Assembly: GCF_029893635.1 (NCBI RefSeq)
Contig: NZ_JARXYR010000002.1
Coordinates: 4,811,001-4,875,000 of the forward strand
Source: Variovorax sp. TBS-050B
GTDB lineage: Bacteria; Pseudomonadota; Gammaproteobacteria; Burkholderiales; Burkholderiaceae_C
Length of the DNA stretch: 64,000 nucleotides
Direction: 5' to 3'
Part shown: positions 28,955-37,055 of the stretch, one piece after another
Layout: each line of letters opens with the position of its first letter
How positions within the stretch are numbered: the stretch's first letter is position 1
Position numbers and translations under genes: made by a program
The notes under the pieces: model-generated
Databases searched by the model: none
The model's input: the letters and a program-made list of their open reading frames with translations, nothing else
What the model was told of the DNA's origin: nothing

Positions 28955-30376
28955 ATGAGCGACAAGAAAAGCGACTTCGGACTGATCGGCCTGGCCGTGA
29001 TGGGCCAGAACCTGGTGCTCAACGTCGAGAGCCGCGGCTTCCAGGTCAGCGTCTACAACCGCACCGAGGCCACCACCGAGGCCTTCGTGGCTGCGCATCC
29101 CGGCAAGAAGCTGGTCGGCGCGAAGACGCTCGAGGCCTTCGTCCAGAGCCTCGCGCGGCCGCGCAAGATCCAGATCATGGTGAAGGCCGGCGCGCCGGTG
29201 GACCAGGTGATCGAACAGCTGATCCCGCTGCTCGACAAGGACGACATCGTGATCGACGGCGGCAACAGCCTCTACACCGACACCGAGCGCCGCGACGCCT
29301 ACCTCGCGAGCCGCGGCCTGCGCTTCATCGGTGCGGGCGTCTCGGGCGGCGAGGAAGGCGCGCGCAAGGGGCCGTCGATCATGCCGGGCGGACCGCTGTC
29401 GACCTGGGAGGTGATGAAGCCGATCTTCGAGAGCATCGCCGCCAAGGTGGACGGCGAGCCCTGCGTGATCCACATCGGCCCCGGCGGCGCCGGCCACTAC
29501 GTGAAGATGGTGCACAACGGCATCGAGTACGGCGACATGCAGCTGATCTGCGAGGCCTACAGCCTGTTCAAGGCCGCGGGCTTCAGCACCGACGAAATGG
29601 CCGCGGTCTTCAACGAATGGAACGAAGGCGAGCTGCAGAGCTACCTGATCCAGATCACCGCCAAGGCCCTCGAACAGAAGGACGCCGAAACCGGCCGGCC
29701 GATCGTCGACCTCATCCTCGACAAGGCGGGCCAGAAGGGCACCGGCCAGTGGACGCTGCTGAACGCGGCCGAGAACGCGGTGGTCATCAGCACCATCAAT
29801 GCCGCCGTGGAAGCGCGCGTGCTCTCGTCGCAGAAGCAGCAGCGCGTGGCGGCGAGCAAGCTGCTGCAGGGCCCGGCCCCCACGCTGTCGATGGAGAAGA
29901 AGGCGCTGGTCGCCAAGGTGCACGATGCGCTCTATGCCTCCAAGGTCATCAGCTACACGCAGGGTTTCGACCTCATCCAGACCATGGGCGAGAAGAAGGC
30001 CTGGCAGCTCGACCTCGGCCGCATCGCGGCGATCTGGCGCGGCGGCTGCATCATCCGCGCCCGCTTCCTGAACCGCATCACCGACGCCTACCGCGCCGAT
30101 CCCGCGCTCGGCAACCTGATGCTCGATCCCTTCTTCAAGGACCTGCTGAACCGCACGCAGCAGAACTGGCGCGAGGTGGTGGCGCTGGCGGTGAGCCACG
30201 GCATTCCGGTGCCGGCATTCAGCGCCTCGCTCGGCTACTACGACAGCTACCGCACCGAGCGCCTGCCGGCGAACCTGCTGCAGGCGCAGCGCGATTTCTT
30301 CGGCGCGCACACCTACGAGCGCGTGGACAAGCCCGCGGGCGAGTTCTTCCACACCAACTGGCCCGAGGTGATCTGA
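28955..30376 (+). CDS. gnd: 6-phosphogluconate dehydrogenase, decarboxylating
   Basis: The 473-residue enzyme of the oxidative pentose phosphate pathway converts 6-phosphogluconate to ribulose 5-phosphate and NADPH. It shows GLAVMGQNLVLNVESRGF, the signature DGGNSLYTDTERRD, GVSGGEEGARKGPSIMPGG, HNGIEYGDMQLICEAY with catalytic Lys and Glu nearby, and C-terminal YDSYRTERLPANLLQAQRDFFGAHTYERVDK. The length equals E. coli Gnd plus a few residues. The convergent gntK makes its substrate. Confidence 0.97.
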   Translation: MSDKKSDFGLIGLAVMGQNLVLNVESRGFQVSVYNRTEATTEAFVAAHPGKKLVGAKTLEAFVQSLARPRKIQIMVKAGAPVDQVIEQLIPLLDKDDIVIDGGNSLYTDTERRDAYLASRGLRFIGAGVSGGEEGARKGPSIMPGGPLSTWEVMKPIFESIAAKVDGEPCVIHIGPGGAGHYVKMVHNGIEYGDMQLICEAYSLFKAAGFSTDEMAAVFNEWNEGELQSYLIQITAKALEQKDAETGRPIVDLILDKAGQKGTGQWTLLNAAENAVVISTINAAVEARVLSSQKQQRVAASKLLQGPAPTLSMEKKALVAKVHDALYASKVISYTQGFDLIQTMGEKKAWQLDLGRIAAIWRGGCIIRARFLNRITDAYRADPALGNLMLDPFFKDLLNRTQQNWREVVALAVSHGIPVPAFSASLGYYDSYRTERLPANLLQAQRDFFGAHTYERVDKPAGEFFHTNWPEVI

Positions 30377-30382
30377 GCCGGA

Positions 30383-30402
30383 GGGCCGTCAGCCGACGGC
30401 CC
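30383..30402. terminator. Shared hairpin between gnd and gntK
   Basis: GGGCCGTC (30383-30390), loop AGCC and GACGGCCC (30395-30402) give a perfect 8-bp stem. It begins 7 bases after the gnd stop and overlaps the convergent gntK stop, so it could end transcripts from both sides. There is no T-tract. Confidence 0.55.
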
Positions 30403-30901
30403 GCGGCATCTCGCGCCTGACCTGCGCCACGAGCTGCGCGGTCGGCGCGGTCGCATCCACCGCCACCACGCCCGGCTCGCCGACCGGCGATTCGAGCGTG
30501 GCGAACTGGCTGTCGACGAGGCTCGCCGGGAACATGTGCTCGCCCGCGCCTTCGCGTGCCGCGACGCGCCGCTCGGCCTCGTCGCGTTCGATGGCCATGA
30601 AGACGAAATGCAGCGCCGGCACCGCCGCGCGCAAGCGATCGCGGTAGGCCCGCTTGAGCGCCGAGCAGGTGAGCACCGCGCCGCCCGGCGCTGCGGCCAG
30701 CGCCTGTCCCAGCACGTCCAGCCAGCCCGCGCGGTCGGCATCGGTCAGCGGGATGCCCTGGCGCATCTTCTCGACGCTCGCGGGCAGGTGATAGTCGTCG
30801 CCTTCGATCAGCGGCAGCCCGAAATCCTCGGCCAGCGCCGCGCCCAGGGTGGACTTGCCGCAGCCCGACACACCCATCACCACGATCCAGATTCCGTTCA
30901 T
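30389..30901 (-). CDS. gntK: Gluconokinase
   Basis: The 170-residue kinase phosphorylates D-gluconate to 6-phosphogluconate, the substrate of the neighbouring Gnd. It has Walker A GVSGCGKST near the N-terminus, EGDDYHLPASVEKMRQGIPLTDADRAGWL and LTCSALKRAYRDRLR, all typical of GntK/IdnK. I chose the ATG at 30901 (MNGIWIVVMGVSG), which gives family length. The frame is open upstream to an ATG at 30961 that would add about 20 atypical residues. Confidence 0.93.
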   Translation of the reverse strand: MNGIWIVVMGVSGCGKSTLGAALAEDFGLPLIEGDDYHLPASVEKMRQGIPLTDADRAGWLDVLGQALAAAPGGAVLTCSALKRAYRDRLRAAVPALHFVFMAIERDEAERRVAAREGAGEHMFPASLVDSQFATLESPVGEPGVVAVDATAPTAQLVAQVRREMPRAVG

Positions 30902-31003
30902 CTTCAGCTTGCTCCCGTTGCGGACGGCGACGGTGCCGCCCCCGTGCGAATCTAACGCCATTCGGCCCGCGCTCCGTCGCGGTCGCCTTCCGCGCGCAGG
31001 CCC

Positions 31004-32098
31004 TCAGAACAGGCTGGCCTGCCCCGCCGCCCCGGGCGGGCGGAAGGCACCCAGGTCGAGCGCGATGCGCTCGCGGTTGAAGCCGATGCGGCGCGCCGCC
31101 TTCTCGAAGCGCTGGTGGATCAGGTCGGCCCAGAGCCCGCTGCCTTTCATGCGCGTGGCGAAGTCGGCGTCGTAGTCCTTGCCGCCGCGCATCTCGTGGA
31201 TGCGCGCCATGATGCGCTGCGCGCGCTGCGGATAGTGCAGTTCGAGCCACTCCTTGAAGAGCGGCGCCACTTCCCAGGGCAGGCGGATCACCGTGTAGAA
31301 GGCGCTGCGCGCACCGGCCTCCCAGGCGGCCTCGAGCACCTGCTCCATGTCTTCGTTGACGAAGGGAATCTGCGGCGCCACGCTCACGCCCACCGGCACG
31401 CCCGCCTCCGCGAGCGTGCGGATGGTGCGCAGCCGCCGGTGCGGCGCGGCCGCGCGCGGTTCGAGCTTGCGCGCCAGTTCGCCGTCGAGCGTGGTCACCG
31501 TCATGTACACCGCGGCCAGCCGTTCGGCGGCCATGGGCGCGATCAGGTCGAGATCGCGCTCGACCGCGCTCGACTTGGTGACCAGCGCGAACGGATGGCG
31601 CACCTCCTTCAGCAGTTCGATCACCGCGCGCGTCAGGCGCAGCTCGCGCTCGATGGGCTGGTAGCAGTCGGTGGCGGTGCCGATCGCGATGTGGCCGGGC
31701 CGGTAGCCCTTGCGGCCCAGCTCCCGGCGCAGCACCTCGGCGATGTTGGGCTTGGCGATCAGCTTGGTCTCGAAGTCCAGCCCCGGCGAGAGGTTGAGGT
31801 AGCTGTGGGTGGGCCGCGCGAAGCAGTAGATGCAGCCGTGCTCGCAGCCGCGGTAGGGATTGATCGAACGGTCGAAGGACACGTCGGGCGAATCGTTCTC
31901 GCTGAGCGCCGATTTCGCGTCTTCGAAGCGAACCTCCGTCGCGAGCGGCGGCAGGCCGTCGCCGTCGGCCACGCCTTCCTCCAGCGTGCCCCAGCCGTCG
32001 TCGAAGGCATCGCGCTCGTCGCGCGAGAAACGGTGGGCAAGGCGCGTGGCCGCGCCGCGGCCCTTGATGGCATGGATCGGGATGAGAGCGGCGGGCAT
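31004..32098 (-). CDS. PA0069-family radical SAM protein (SplB-like)
   Basis: The 364-residue radical SAM protein has the 4Fe-4S motif CEHGCIYC in NPYRGCEHGCIYCFARPTHSY, followed by GTATDCYQPIERELRLTR and TKSSAVERDLDLI. This family is related to spore photoproduct lyase but its reaction is unknown. I recall PA0069 as a LexA-regulon member in Pseudomonas aeruginosa. The LexA box 24 bases upstream of this start supports a DNA-damage role. AAAGGA lies 7 bases before the ATG. Confidence 0.9.
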   Translation of the reverse strand: MPAALIPIHAIKGRGAATRLAHRFSRDERDAFDDGWGTLEEGVADGDGLPPLATEVRFEDAKSALSENDSPDVSFDRSINPYRGCEHGCIYCFARPTHSYLNLSPGLDFETKLIAKPNIAEVLRRELGRKGYRPGHIAIGTATDCYQPIERELRLTRAVIELLKEVRHPFALVTKSSAVERDLDLIAPMAAERLAAVYMTVTTLDGELARKLEPRAAAPHRRLRTIRTLAEAGVPVGVSVAPQIPFVNEDMEQVLEAAWEAGARSAFYTVIRLPWEVAPLFKEWLELHYPQRAQRIMARIHEMRGGKDYDADFATRMKGSGLWADLIHQRFEKAARRIGFNRERIALDLGAFRPPGAAGQASLF

Positions 32099-32121
32099 GG
32101 CGGTCCTTTGGCACTGAACAA

Positions 32122-32137
32122 CTGTTTATTTATACAG
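32122..32137. promoter_or_regulatory. LexA (SOS) box upstream of the radical SAM gene
   Basis: CTGT-TTATTTAT-ACAG matches the CTGT-N8-ACAG LexA box with the usual AT-rich centre. It lies 24 bases before the minus-strand radical SAM start and 94 bases before the plus-strand regulator. On the minus strand it contains TATAAAT, a possible -10 element, so LexA would block that promoter. Confidence 0.8.
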
Positions 32138-32172
32138 TGTTTAAGCCATCAACGCCATGGCGCCATTTTTCA

Positions 32173-32208
32173 TTTCTCTGTTGACAGAAATTTCTAAAAA
32201 CCTAGACT
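32173..32208 (+). promoter_or_regulatory. Promoter and palindromic operator of the GbsR-type regulator
   Basis: A sigma-70 promoter is clear: TTGACA (32181-32186), 16 bases, TAGACT (32203-32208). An 18-bp imperfect palindrome, TTTCTCTGTTGACAGAAA (32173-32190), covers the -35 box. Nearly the same sequence precedes the next gene at 32829-32846, so it is probably the binding site of the regulator itself. The predicted start point falls at or within two bases of the ATG, implying a leaderless or nearly leaderless message. Confidence 0.7.
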
Positions 32209-32215
32209 CCGAGGC

Positions 32216-32806
32216 ATGCAACTCACCGACATCCAGCGCAGGTTCGTTCTCCACTGGGGCGAAATGGGCTCGATGTGGGGCGTGAACCGCACGGTGTCGC
32301 AGATCCACGCGCTGCTGTTCGCCAACGGCAAGCCGATGCATGCGGAAGAAATCTCCGACACCCTCGGCGTCGCGCGCTCCAACGTGAGCAACAGCCTCAA
32401 GGAACTGCAGGCCTGGAACCTCGTGCGCGTGACGCACATCCTCGGCGACCGGCGCGACTATTTCGAAACCAGCGTCGACGTCTGGGAACTGTTCCGCACC
32501 GTGGTGCGCGAGCGCAAGGAACGCGAGTTCGATCCCACCATCCGCGTGCTGCGCGAACTCGTGGCCAGCCCCGACTTCCAGAAGGAACCGGCCGATGCGC
32601 AGGACCGCATCCGCTCCACCCTGGACCTGATGAGCAAGCTCGCGACCTGGGCCGACGAAATGCTTCGCCTCTCGCCCGGCACGCTCGACAAGGTGCTGAC
32701 GCTGGGCGCGAGCGTGCAGAAGTTCGTGCGCGGCAATGGCGGTGCAGCCAAGTCGACGAGGAACGACGACAGCGATCCCGGCCAGTCGGGCCTGCCGATG
32801 ATCTGA
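32216..32806 (+). CDS. GbsR/MarR-family transcriptional regulator
   Basis: The 196-residue winged-helix protein has the GbsR-type N-terminus MQLTDIQRRFVLHWGEMGSMWGVNRTVSQIHALLF and the recognition region MHAEEISDTLGVARSNVSNSLKELQAWNLVR. A helical dimerisation region and a disordered Ser/Asn-rich tail follow. GbsR proteins sense small molecules such as choline in Bacillus; the ligand here is unknown. It heads a probable operon with a DUF393 protein, a methyltransferase and a DUF4166 protein, and likely represses both its own promoter and the one before DUF393. Confidence 0.88.
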   Translation: MQLTDIQRRFVLHWGEMGSMWGVNRTVSQIHALLFANGKPMHAEEISDTLGVARSNVSNSLKELQAWNLVRVTHILGDRRDYFETSVDVWELFRTVVRERKEREFDPTIRVLRELVASPDFQKEPADAQDRIRSTLDLMSKLATWADEMLRLSPGTLDKVLTLGASVQKFVRGNGGAAKSTRNDDSDPGQSGLPMI

Positions 32807-32828
32807 CCCACCTTTTTTTGCCCATGGG

Positions 32829-32846
32829 TTTCTGTTTTGACAGAAA
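32829..32846 (+). promoter_or_regulatory. Second palindromic operator, upstream of the DUF393 gene
   Basis: TTTCTGT-tttg-ACAGAAA is a perfect inverted repeat that also contains TTGACA (32837-32842) and is followed by the same TTTC as the first site. Fifteen of 18 positions match the site at 32173-32190. No convincing -10 box follows at the right spacing, so it may be a repressor or roadblock site inside the operon, or an internal promoter. Confidence 0.65.
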
Positions 32847-32860
32847 TTTCGGAATCAACA

Positions 32861-33283
32861 ATGAAGCACACCACCGTTCCTCCGCTGACCGTCTACTTCG
32901 ACGCGAGCTGCCCGCTCTGCACCACCGAGATGGCCGCCATGAAGTCACGCGACCATGCCGGTCGCCTGCATCTGGTCGACTGCTCCCCGATCGGCTTCGC
33001 CGCAGGCCCGGCACCGCGCGAGGCACTGATGACCGCGCTGCATGCCGTCGACGCGACCGGCAGGGTCCTGGTAGGCGTCGCGGCCATCCGCGCCTGCCGC
33101 GAGGCCGTGGGCCTGCCAAGCGGCGCCCGGCTGCTCGACCTCCCGTGGGCCGCCGCGTGCGCCGATCGCGCCTATGCGCTGCTCGCGCGCCACAGGCATC
33201 GCCTGCCGCGGCCGCTGGTGGCGCTGCTCGTGCGCGCGAACGCGCCGCGCGGCACCTGTGCCGGCGGCAACTGCCGGATCTGA
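32861..33283 (+). CDS. DCC1-like thiol-disulphide oxidoreductase (DUF393)
   Basis: The 140-residue DUF393 protein has the DxxCPLC motif in YFDASCPLCTTEM, which gives the family its name and resembles a thioredoxin active site. It ends with a Cys-rich RGTCAGGNCRI. The electron or disulphide partner is unknown. The ATG at 32861 is chosen because the earlier in-frame TTG at 32837 lies in the operator. It is followed 28 bases later by the methyltransferase. Confidence 0.85.
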   Translation: MKHTTVPPLTVYFDASCPLCTTEMAAMKSRDHAGRLHLVDCSPIGFAAGPAPREALMTALHAVDATGRVLVGVAAIRACREAVGLPSGARLLDLPWAAACADRAYALLARHRHRLPRPLVALLVRANAPRGTCAGGNCRI

Positions 33284-33311
33284 CGGAGAAACAAAAGAAG
33301 GAGCGCCCACC

Positions 33312-34280
33312 ATGCCCAGCATCTTCCAACCCGACTTCCCCCTGCCCCGCACGCCCACCGCCGGAACCCCGCACGACGCAGCGGCACCGGCGGCGATCAC
33401 CAAGGCCGACACGCAGGACTACTTCACCGAGGTGGCCGACGACTACCGCGCCTGGAGCCCGAGCTACAACATGCACTTCGGCTTCTGGCGGCTGGGGCTG
33501 AACCCGTTCAGGCGCGAAGGCATGCTGGTCGAGATGAACCGCGCCGTCGGCCGCGCGCTGAAGCTCGACACCGGCACGGAAGCGCACCGCTGCGTGGTCG
33601 ATCTCGGCTGCGGCGCGGGCGCCACCGCGCGCACGCTGCTGGCCGAGGACCCTGCGCTCCATGCCGTCACCGTGACCAACGTGGCCGTGCAGAACCGCAT
33701 CGCCGCCCGGCTCGACGCCGCGGCGGGCGTGGCCGACCGCGTGGCGCACCTCGAGGCCGACTACACCCGCACCGGGCTGCCCGCGGCCCAGGCCGACGGC
33801 GCCTGGGCGGTGGAAAGCGCCTGCTACGCCGACGGCACGGCCAAGGCCGATTTCGTGCACGAAGCGGCCCGCCTGCTCAAGCCCGGCGCGCGGCTCGCGG
33901 TGGTCGACGGTTTCCTGCTGCGGCCCCGGCCCGGCCGCCTCGCCGGCTGGCTGCACCGGCTGTGGGCCGACAGCTGGGCCGTGCCCACGCTCGCAGTGCG
34001 CGACGATTTCGTGGCGTCGCTGCGCGCGCACGGCTTCGAAGACGTCGAAGTGCGCTCGCTGCGCTGGCGCGTGGCGCCGAGCGCGCTGCACATCCCCGTG
34101 CTCGCCACCCGCTTCGCGCTGGTCGAGCTCTGGAAGGCCCGCGGCCGGCTCAGCCCCTGGCGGCGCAAGCACATCGTGGCGAGCTATTGCGCGCTGGTGC
34201 TGGGGCTGTTCTGGCGCGACTTCGACTACTGCATCGTCACGGCCCGCCGCGGCCGCCCGACCGGGCCGGCGGCCGCATGA
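33312..34280 (+). CDS. Class I SAM-dependent methyltransferase
   Basis: The 322-residue methyltransferase has motif I VVDLGCGAGATARTLL (near residue 100), VTNVAVQNRI, and LKPGARLAVVDGFLL as the post-I strand. The N-terminal DYFTEVADDYRAWSPSYNMHFGFW resembles methyltransferases acting on fatty acid-like or sterol-like substrates (cyclopropane-synthase and gamma-tocopherol types). The C-terminus is hydrophobic with basic residues. The substrate is unknown. It overlaps the DUF4166 gene by four bases. Confidence 0.85.
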   Translation: MPSIFQPDFPLPRTPTAGTPHDAAAPAAITKADTQDYFTEVADDYRAWSPSYNMHFGFWRLGLNPFRREGMLVEMNRAVGRALKLDTGTEAHRCVVDLGCGAGATARTLLAEDPALHAVTVTNVAVQNRIAARLDAAAGVADRVAHLEADYTRTGLPAAQADGAWAVESACYADGTAKADFVHEAARLLKPGARLAVVDGFLLRPRPGRLAGWLHRLWADSWAVPTLAVRDDFVASLRAHGFEDVEVRSLRWRVAPSALHIPVLATRFALVELWKARGRLSPWRRKHIVASYCALVLGLFWRDFDYCIVTARRGRPTGPAAA

Positions 34281-34921
34281 AAGACACCCGCCCCGTCTTC
34301 CAGCAGGCGCTCGGGCCGCAGTGGGAGCGGCTCGGCGCGGTGATCCGCCGCCACTACACGATGGCGCCCTTCTCCGCCGACCACGTGTGCGTGCGCGGCA
34401 CCATGGACGAAGTGCACCATGCGCCCTGGGCACGTCTGCTGATGCCCATCGGCCGTCTTTTCGGTGCACTCGTGCCGCACACCGGCACCCAGGTGCCGAT
34501 CGAGGTGCACTACCGCTGCCGGCCCGACAGTACGCTGCTCCACTGGGACCGCATCTTCCGCTTCGCGGGCCTGGCGCCCTTCCACTTTCGCTCGCACATG
34601 GCGCTCTCGGAGAAGGACGGCGAGGTGATCGAATACGTGCGCTTCGGTCTCGGCATGCGCCTGGCCGTGAGCGCCGAGGAAGGCGCGCTGGTGTTCCGCG
34701 ATCGGGGCTACGTCTGGCGCGTCGGCGGAAGGCTGCACGTGCGGCTGCCGCTCGGGCTGCTGATGGGCACGGCCTATGTCGAGGAGCGGCCCGACCCCGA
34801 CGACGCCGAAGCCTTCCGCATGAAGATGGTGCTGCGCCACCGATGGTTCGGCGACGTGTTCCGCTACAGCGGGCGCTTCCGGATGCCGGCAATCGCTAGC
34901 GCCGGGCGCGCGGCCCCTTGA
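34277..34921 (+). CDS. DUF4166 domain protein
   Basis: The 214-residue protein matches the DUF4166 family, which has no known function: QALGPQWERLGAVIRRHY at the start and HVCVRGTMDEVHHAPWARLLMPIGRLFG. The second half is rich in beta strands with conserved Trp, Phe and His (LLHWDRIFRFAGLAPFHFRSHM, LVFRDRGYVWRVGGRLHVRLP). It has no signal peptide. It starts in the methyltransferase stop, and its last 26 bases overlap the convergent LysR gene. Confidence 0.8.
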   Translation: MKDTRPVFQQALGPQWERLGAVIRRHYTMAPFSADHVCVRGTMDEVHHAPWARLLMPIGRLFGALVPHTGTQVPIEVHYRCRPDSTLLHWDRIFRFAGLAPFHFRSHMALSEKDGEVIEYVRFGLGMRLAVSAEEGALVFRDRGYVWRVGGRLHVRLPLGLLMGTAYVEERPDPDDAEAFRMKMVLRHRWFGDVFRYSGRFRMPAIASAGRAAP

Positions 34922-35852
34922 GCGCGCGGCGCCGCACCGCCGTCTCGCTGCCGCGGGGCAGCCGCTCGCGCAGGAAGGCGATCAGTTCCTGCGCCGCCAC
35001 GTTGCGCATCGGCCCGGGCAGATAGGCCAGCACCACGCGGCGTTCGATGCGCGGCTTCATCAGCGGCAGCACCGCGAGTTCGGGGTCGCGCAGCGAGCCG
35101 GTGTAGAGCTGCGGCATCAGGCCCAGCGCCTGGCCGCTGCGCACCAGCGCATAGAGCGTTTCGGAATAGCTCACGCGGTAAGGCTCGGCGCCCTGTGCGA
35201 ACTGCGCGCGCGCCGGATTGCCGAGCGCCGGCATGCTGCCGCTTTCGAACATCACGAGCCGTTCGCGGCCGATCGCCTCCCAGCTCGCATCCCCGGCCGC
35301 CGCCAGCGCATGGTCGCGCCGCACCACCAGCACCAGCGGATCGCGGAACAGGTCGACGCAGACCAGGCCGCCGGGCGGCTCGGTGATCGCCGCCACCGCC
35401 ATGTCGAGCTGGCCGCCGCGCAATTCCGCCAGCAGCGTGGTGGAAGGCGCGTCGCGCCAGGCGATCTCGAGGCCGCGCCCGCTGCCCTGCAGGAACTCGC
35501 TCGCCGCGGCGGTGACGCGCGCGCTGGCCGAGGGGATCACGCCCACGCGCACGAAGGCCCGGCCGCGCTGCACCATGCTCTCGATGTCGCGCAGCGCCAC
35601 GTCGACGGTGTTGACGAGGAAATCGGTGCGCGCGAGCACCTCGGCGCCCACGGCCGTGAGTTCCAGCCGATGGGTGGAGCGGGTCAGCAGTTCGGCGCCG
35701 AGCAGCTTCTCCATCTGCTTGATGGCGTTGCTCAGCGCCGGCTGCGTGATGGCGAGCCGGCGTGCCGCACGGCCGAAGTGGCCCTCCTGCACCAGCACCG
35801 AGAAGAACTGGAGCTGGCGGAGCGTGAGCGCGCGCAGCGGCGAGGCGGCCAT
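34896..35852 (-). CDS. LysR-family transcriptional regulator
   Basis: The 318-residue LysR protein has an N-terminal winged helix (LTLRQLQFFSVLVQEGHFGRAARRLAITQPALSNAIKQMEKLL, about 9-60) and an effector domain (about 95-295). It is divergent from the adenosine deaminase-like gene with 96 bases between them and probably controls it and the following Bug gene. The intergenic TTGAT-N7-ATCAA is a likely LysR box. The C-terminus is Arg-rich. Confidence 0.9.
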   Translation of the reverse strand: MAASPLRALTLRQLQFFSVLVQEGHFGRAARRLAITQPALSNAIKQMEKLLGAELLTRSTHRLELTAVGAEVLARTDFLVNTVDVALRDIESMVQRGRAFVRVGVIPSASARVTAAASEFLQGSGRGLEIAWRDAPSTTLLAELRGGQLDMAVAAITEPPGGLVCVDLFRDPLVLVVRRDHALAAAGDASWEAIGRERLVMFESGSMPALGNPARAQFAQGAEPYRVSYSETLYALVRSGQALGLMPQLYTGSLRDPELAVLPLMKPRIERRVVLAYLPGPMRNVAAQELIAFLRERLPRGSETAVRRRALKGPRARR

Positions 35853-35878
35853 GGCTTGGACGAGGGGTGATTGGTCTA

Positions 35879-35895
35879 TTGATCCGTTGAATCAA
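35879..35895. promoter_or_regulatory. Candidate LysR-binding box
   Basis: TTGAT (35879-35883) and ATCAA (35891-35895) form a 5-bp inverted repeat spaced by 7, in an AT-rich 96-base divergent region. It fits the T-N11-A LysR motif and lies 27 bases upstream of the lysR start and 54 before the deaminase-like gene. Confidence 0.5.
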
Positions 35896-35948
35896 ATTAT
35901 AGAAATTCAAAATTTTGCTGATGACGCGCCGCTGCCTAGACTGCGCGC

Positions 35949-37055
35949 ATGACCGACGCCGCCTTGCCGCCCCTGACGCTCGAAACGATGCTGCGGCAGA
36001 TGCCGAAGGTCGAGCTGCACTGCCACCTGTTCGGCACCGTCCGGCACCAGACCTTCCGCCAGCTCAACGCCCGGGCCGGCGCGCCGCTGGCCGACGCGGA
36101 GATCGACGGCTTCTACACGCGCGGCGAAAAGCCGGTCGGGGTGCTGCGGGTGCTGCGCGCCCTCGATGCGCAGCTGGTGCGCAGCGCGGGCGACCTCTAC
36201 CAGATCACGCGCGAATACCTGGAAGACGCGGCCGCCCACCAGGTGCGCCATGCCGAGTTCTCCTGGAACCCCACCGGCACGGTGCACGGCTCGGGCATCC
36301 CCTATGCGATGGCCCAGGGTGCGATCGTGCGCGCCATCCAGGACGCGCAGCAGGAGTTCGGCATCACCGGCCGCCTGATTGCCGCGATCGACCGCGAGGC
36401 CAGCCCCCAAGCGGCCGTGGAGATGGTCGAGTGGGTCAAGGCGCACCGCTGCGACGAGGTGGTCGGCATCGGCATCGACTACCGCGAGGTCGACCGGCCG
36501 CCCGAGCTCTTCGCGCGCGCCTACGCCGAGGCGCGGCGCGCGGGCCTTCGCACCACCGCGCACGCGGGCGAATTCGGCATGCCCTGGACCAACGTGCGCA
36601 CCGCGATCGAACTGCTGCAGGTGGACCGCATCGACCACGGCTACACGGTGGTCGACCAGCCCGACTTCGCGCGCGAATGCGCCGCGCGCGGCGTGGTCTT
36701 CACCGTGGTGCCGACCAACTCCTACTACCTGCGCACCCTGCCGCCCGAACGCTGGGCGCTCGACCATCCGATCCGCCGCATGCCCGGCCTGGGCCTGCGC
36801 ATCCATCCCAACACCGACGACCCGACGCTGCACAAGGTCACGCCCACGCAGGCGTGGCTGATGATGGTGCGGGACTTCGGCTTCGGCCTCGACGATCTGC
36901 GCGGCTTCATGCTGAACGGGCTCGACGGCGCCTGGATCGACGACACCCTGCGCCAGGCATGGCGCAGCGCCTGGCGCGCCGAATTCGACGCGCTGCGCGC
37001 CCGCCTTCCGCAACCGCTGCCCTCCGACGACCCTCCGCACCGAGCCCTGCCATGA
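35949..37055 (+). CDS. Adenosine deaminase family protein
   Basis: The 368-residue amidohydrolase has the adenosine/adenine deaminase signatures: VELHCHLFG (HxH metal site), TTAHAGEFG (catalytic His-x-Gly-Glu), DRIDHGYTV and IHPNTDDPT (Asp-Asp at the metal). It would deaminate adenosine, adenine or a related aminopurine. The substrate loop after HxH is not the classic HLHLDGA sequence, so the exact base is uncertain. It overlaps the Bug gene by four bases, linking deamination with periplasmic capture of the substrate. Confidence 0.87.
   Translation: MTDAALPPLTLETMLRQMPKVELHCHLFGTVRHQTFRQLNARAGAPLADAEIDGFYTRGEKPVGVLRVLRALDAQLVRSAGDLYQITREYLEDAAAHQVRHAEFSWNPTGTVHGSGIPYAMAQGAIVRAIQDAQQEFGITGRLIAAIDREASPQAAVEMVEWVKAHRCDEVVGIGIDYREVDRPPELFARAYAEARRAGLRTTAHAGEFGMPWTNVRTAIELLQVDRIDHGYTVVDQPDFARECAARGVVFTVVPTNSYYLRTLPPERWALDHPIRRMPGLGLRIHPNTDDPTLHKVTPTQAWLMMVRDFGFGLDDLRGFMLNGLDGAWIDDTLRQAWRSAWRAEFDALRARLPQPLPSDDPPHRALP

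Noticed and set aside
28112..30352. 746-codon minus-strand frame over gnd
   Set aside because: It is antisense to gnd, shows no family similarity and lacks a ribosome site.
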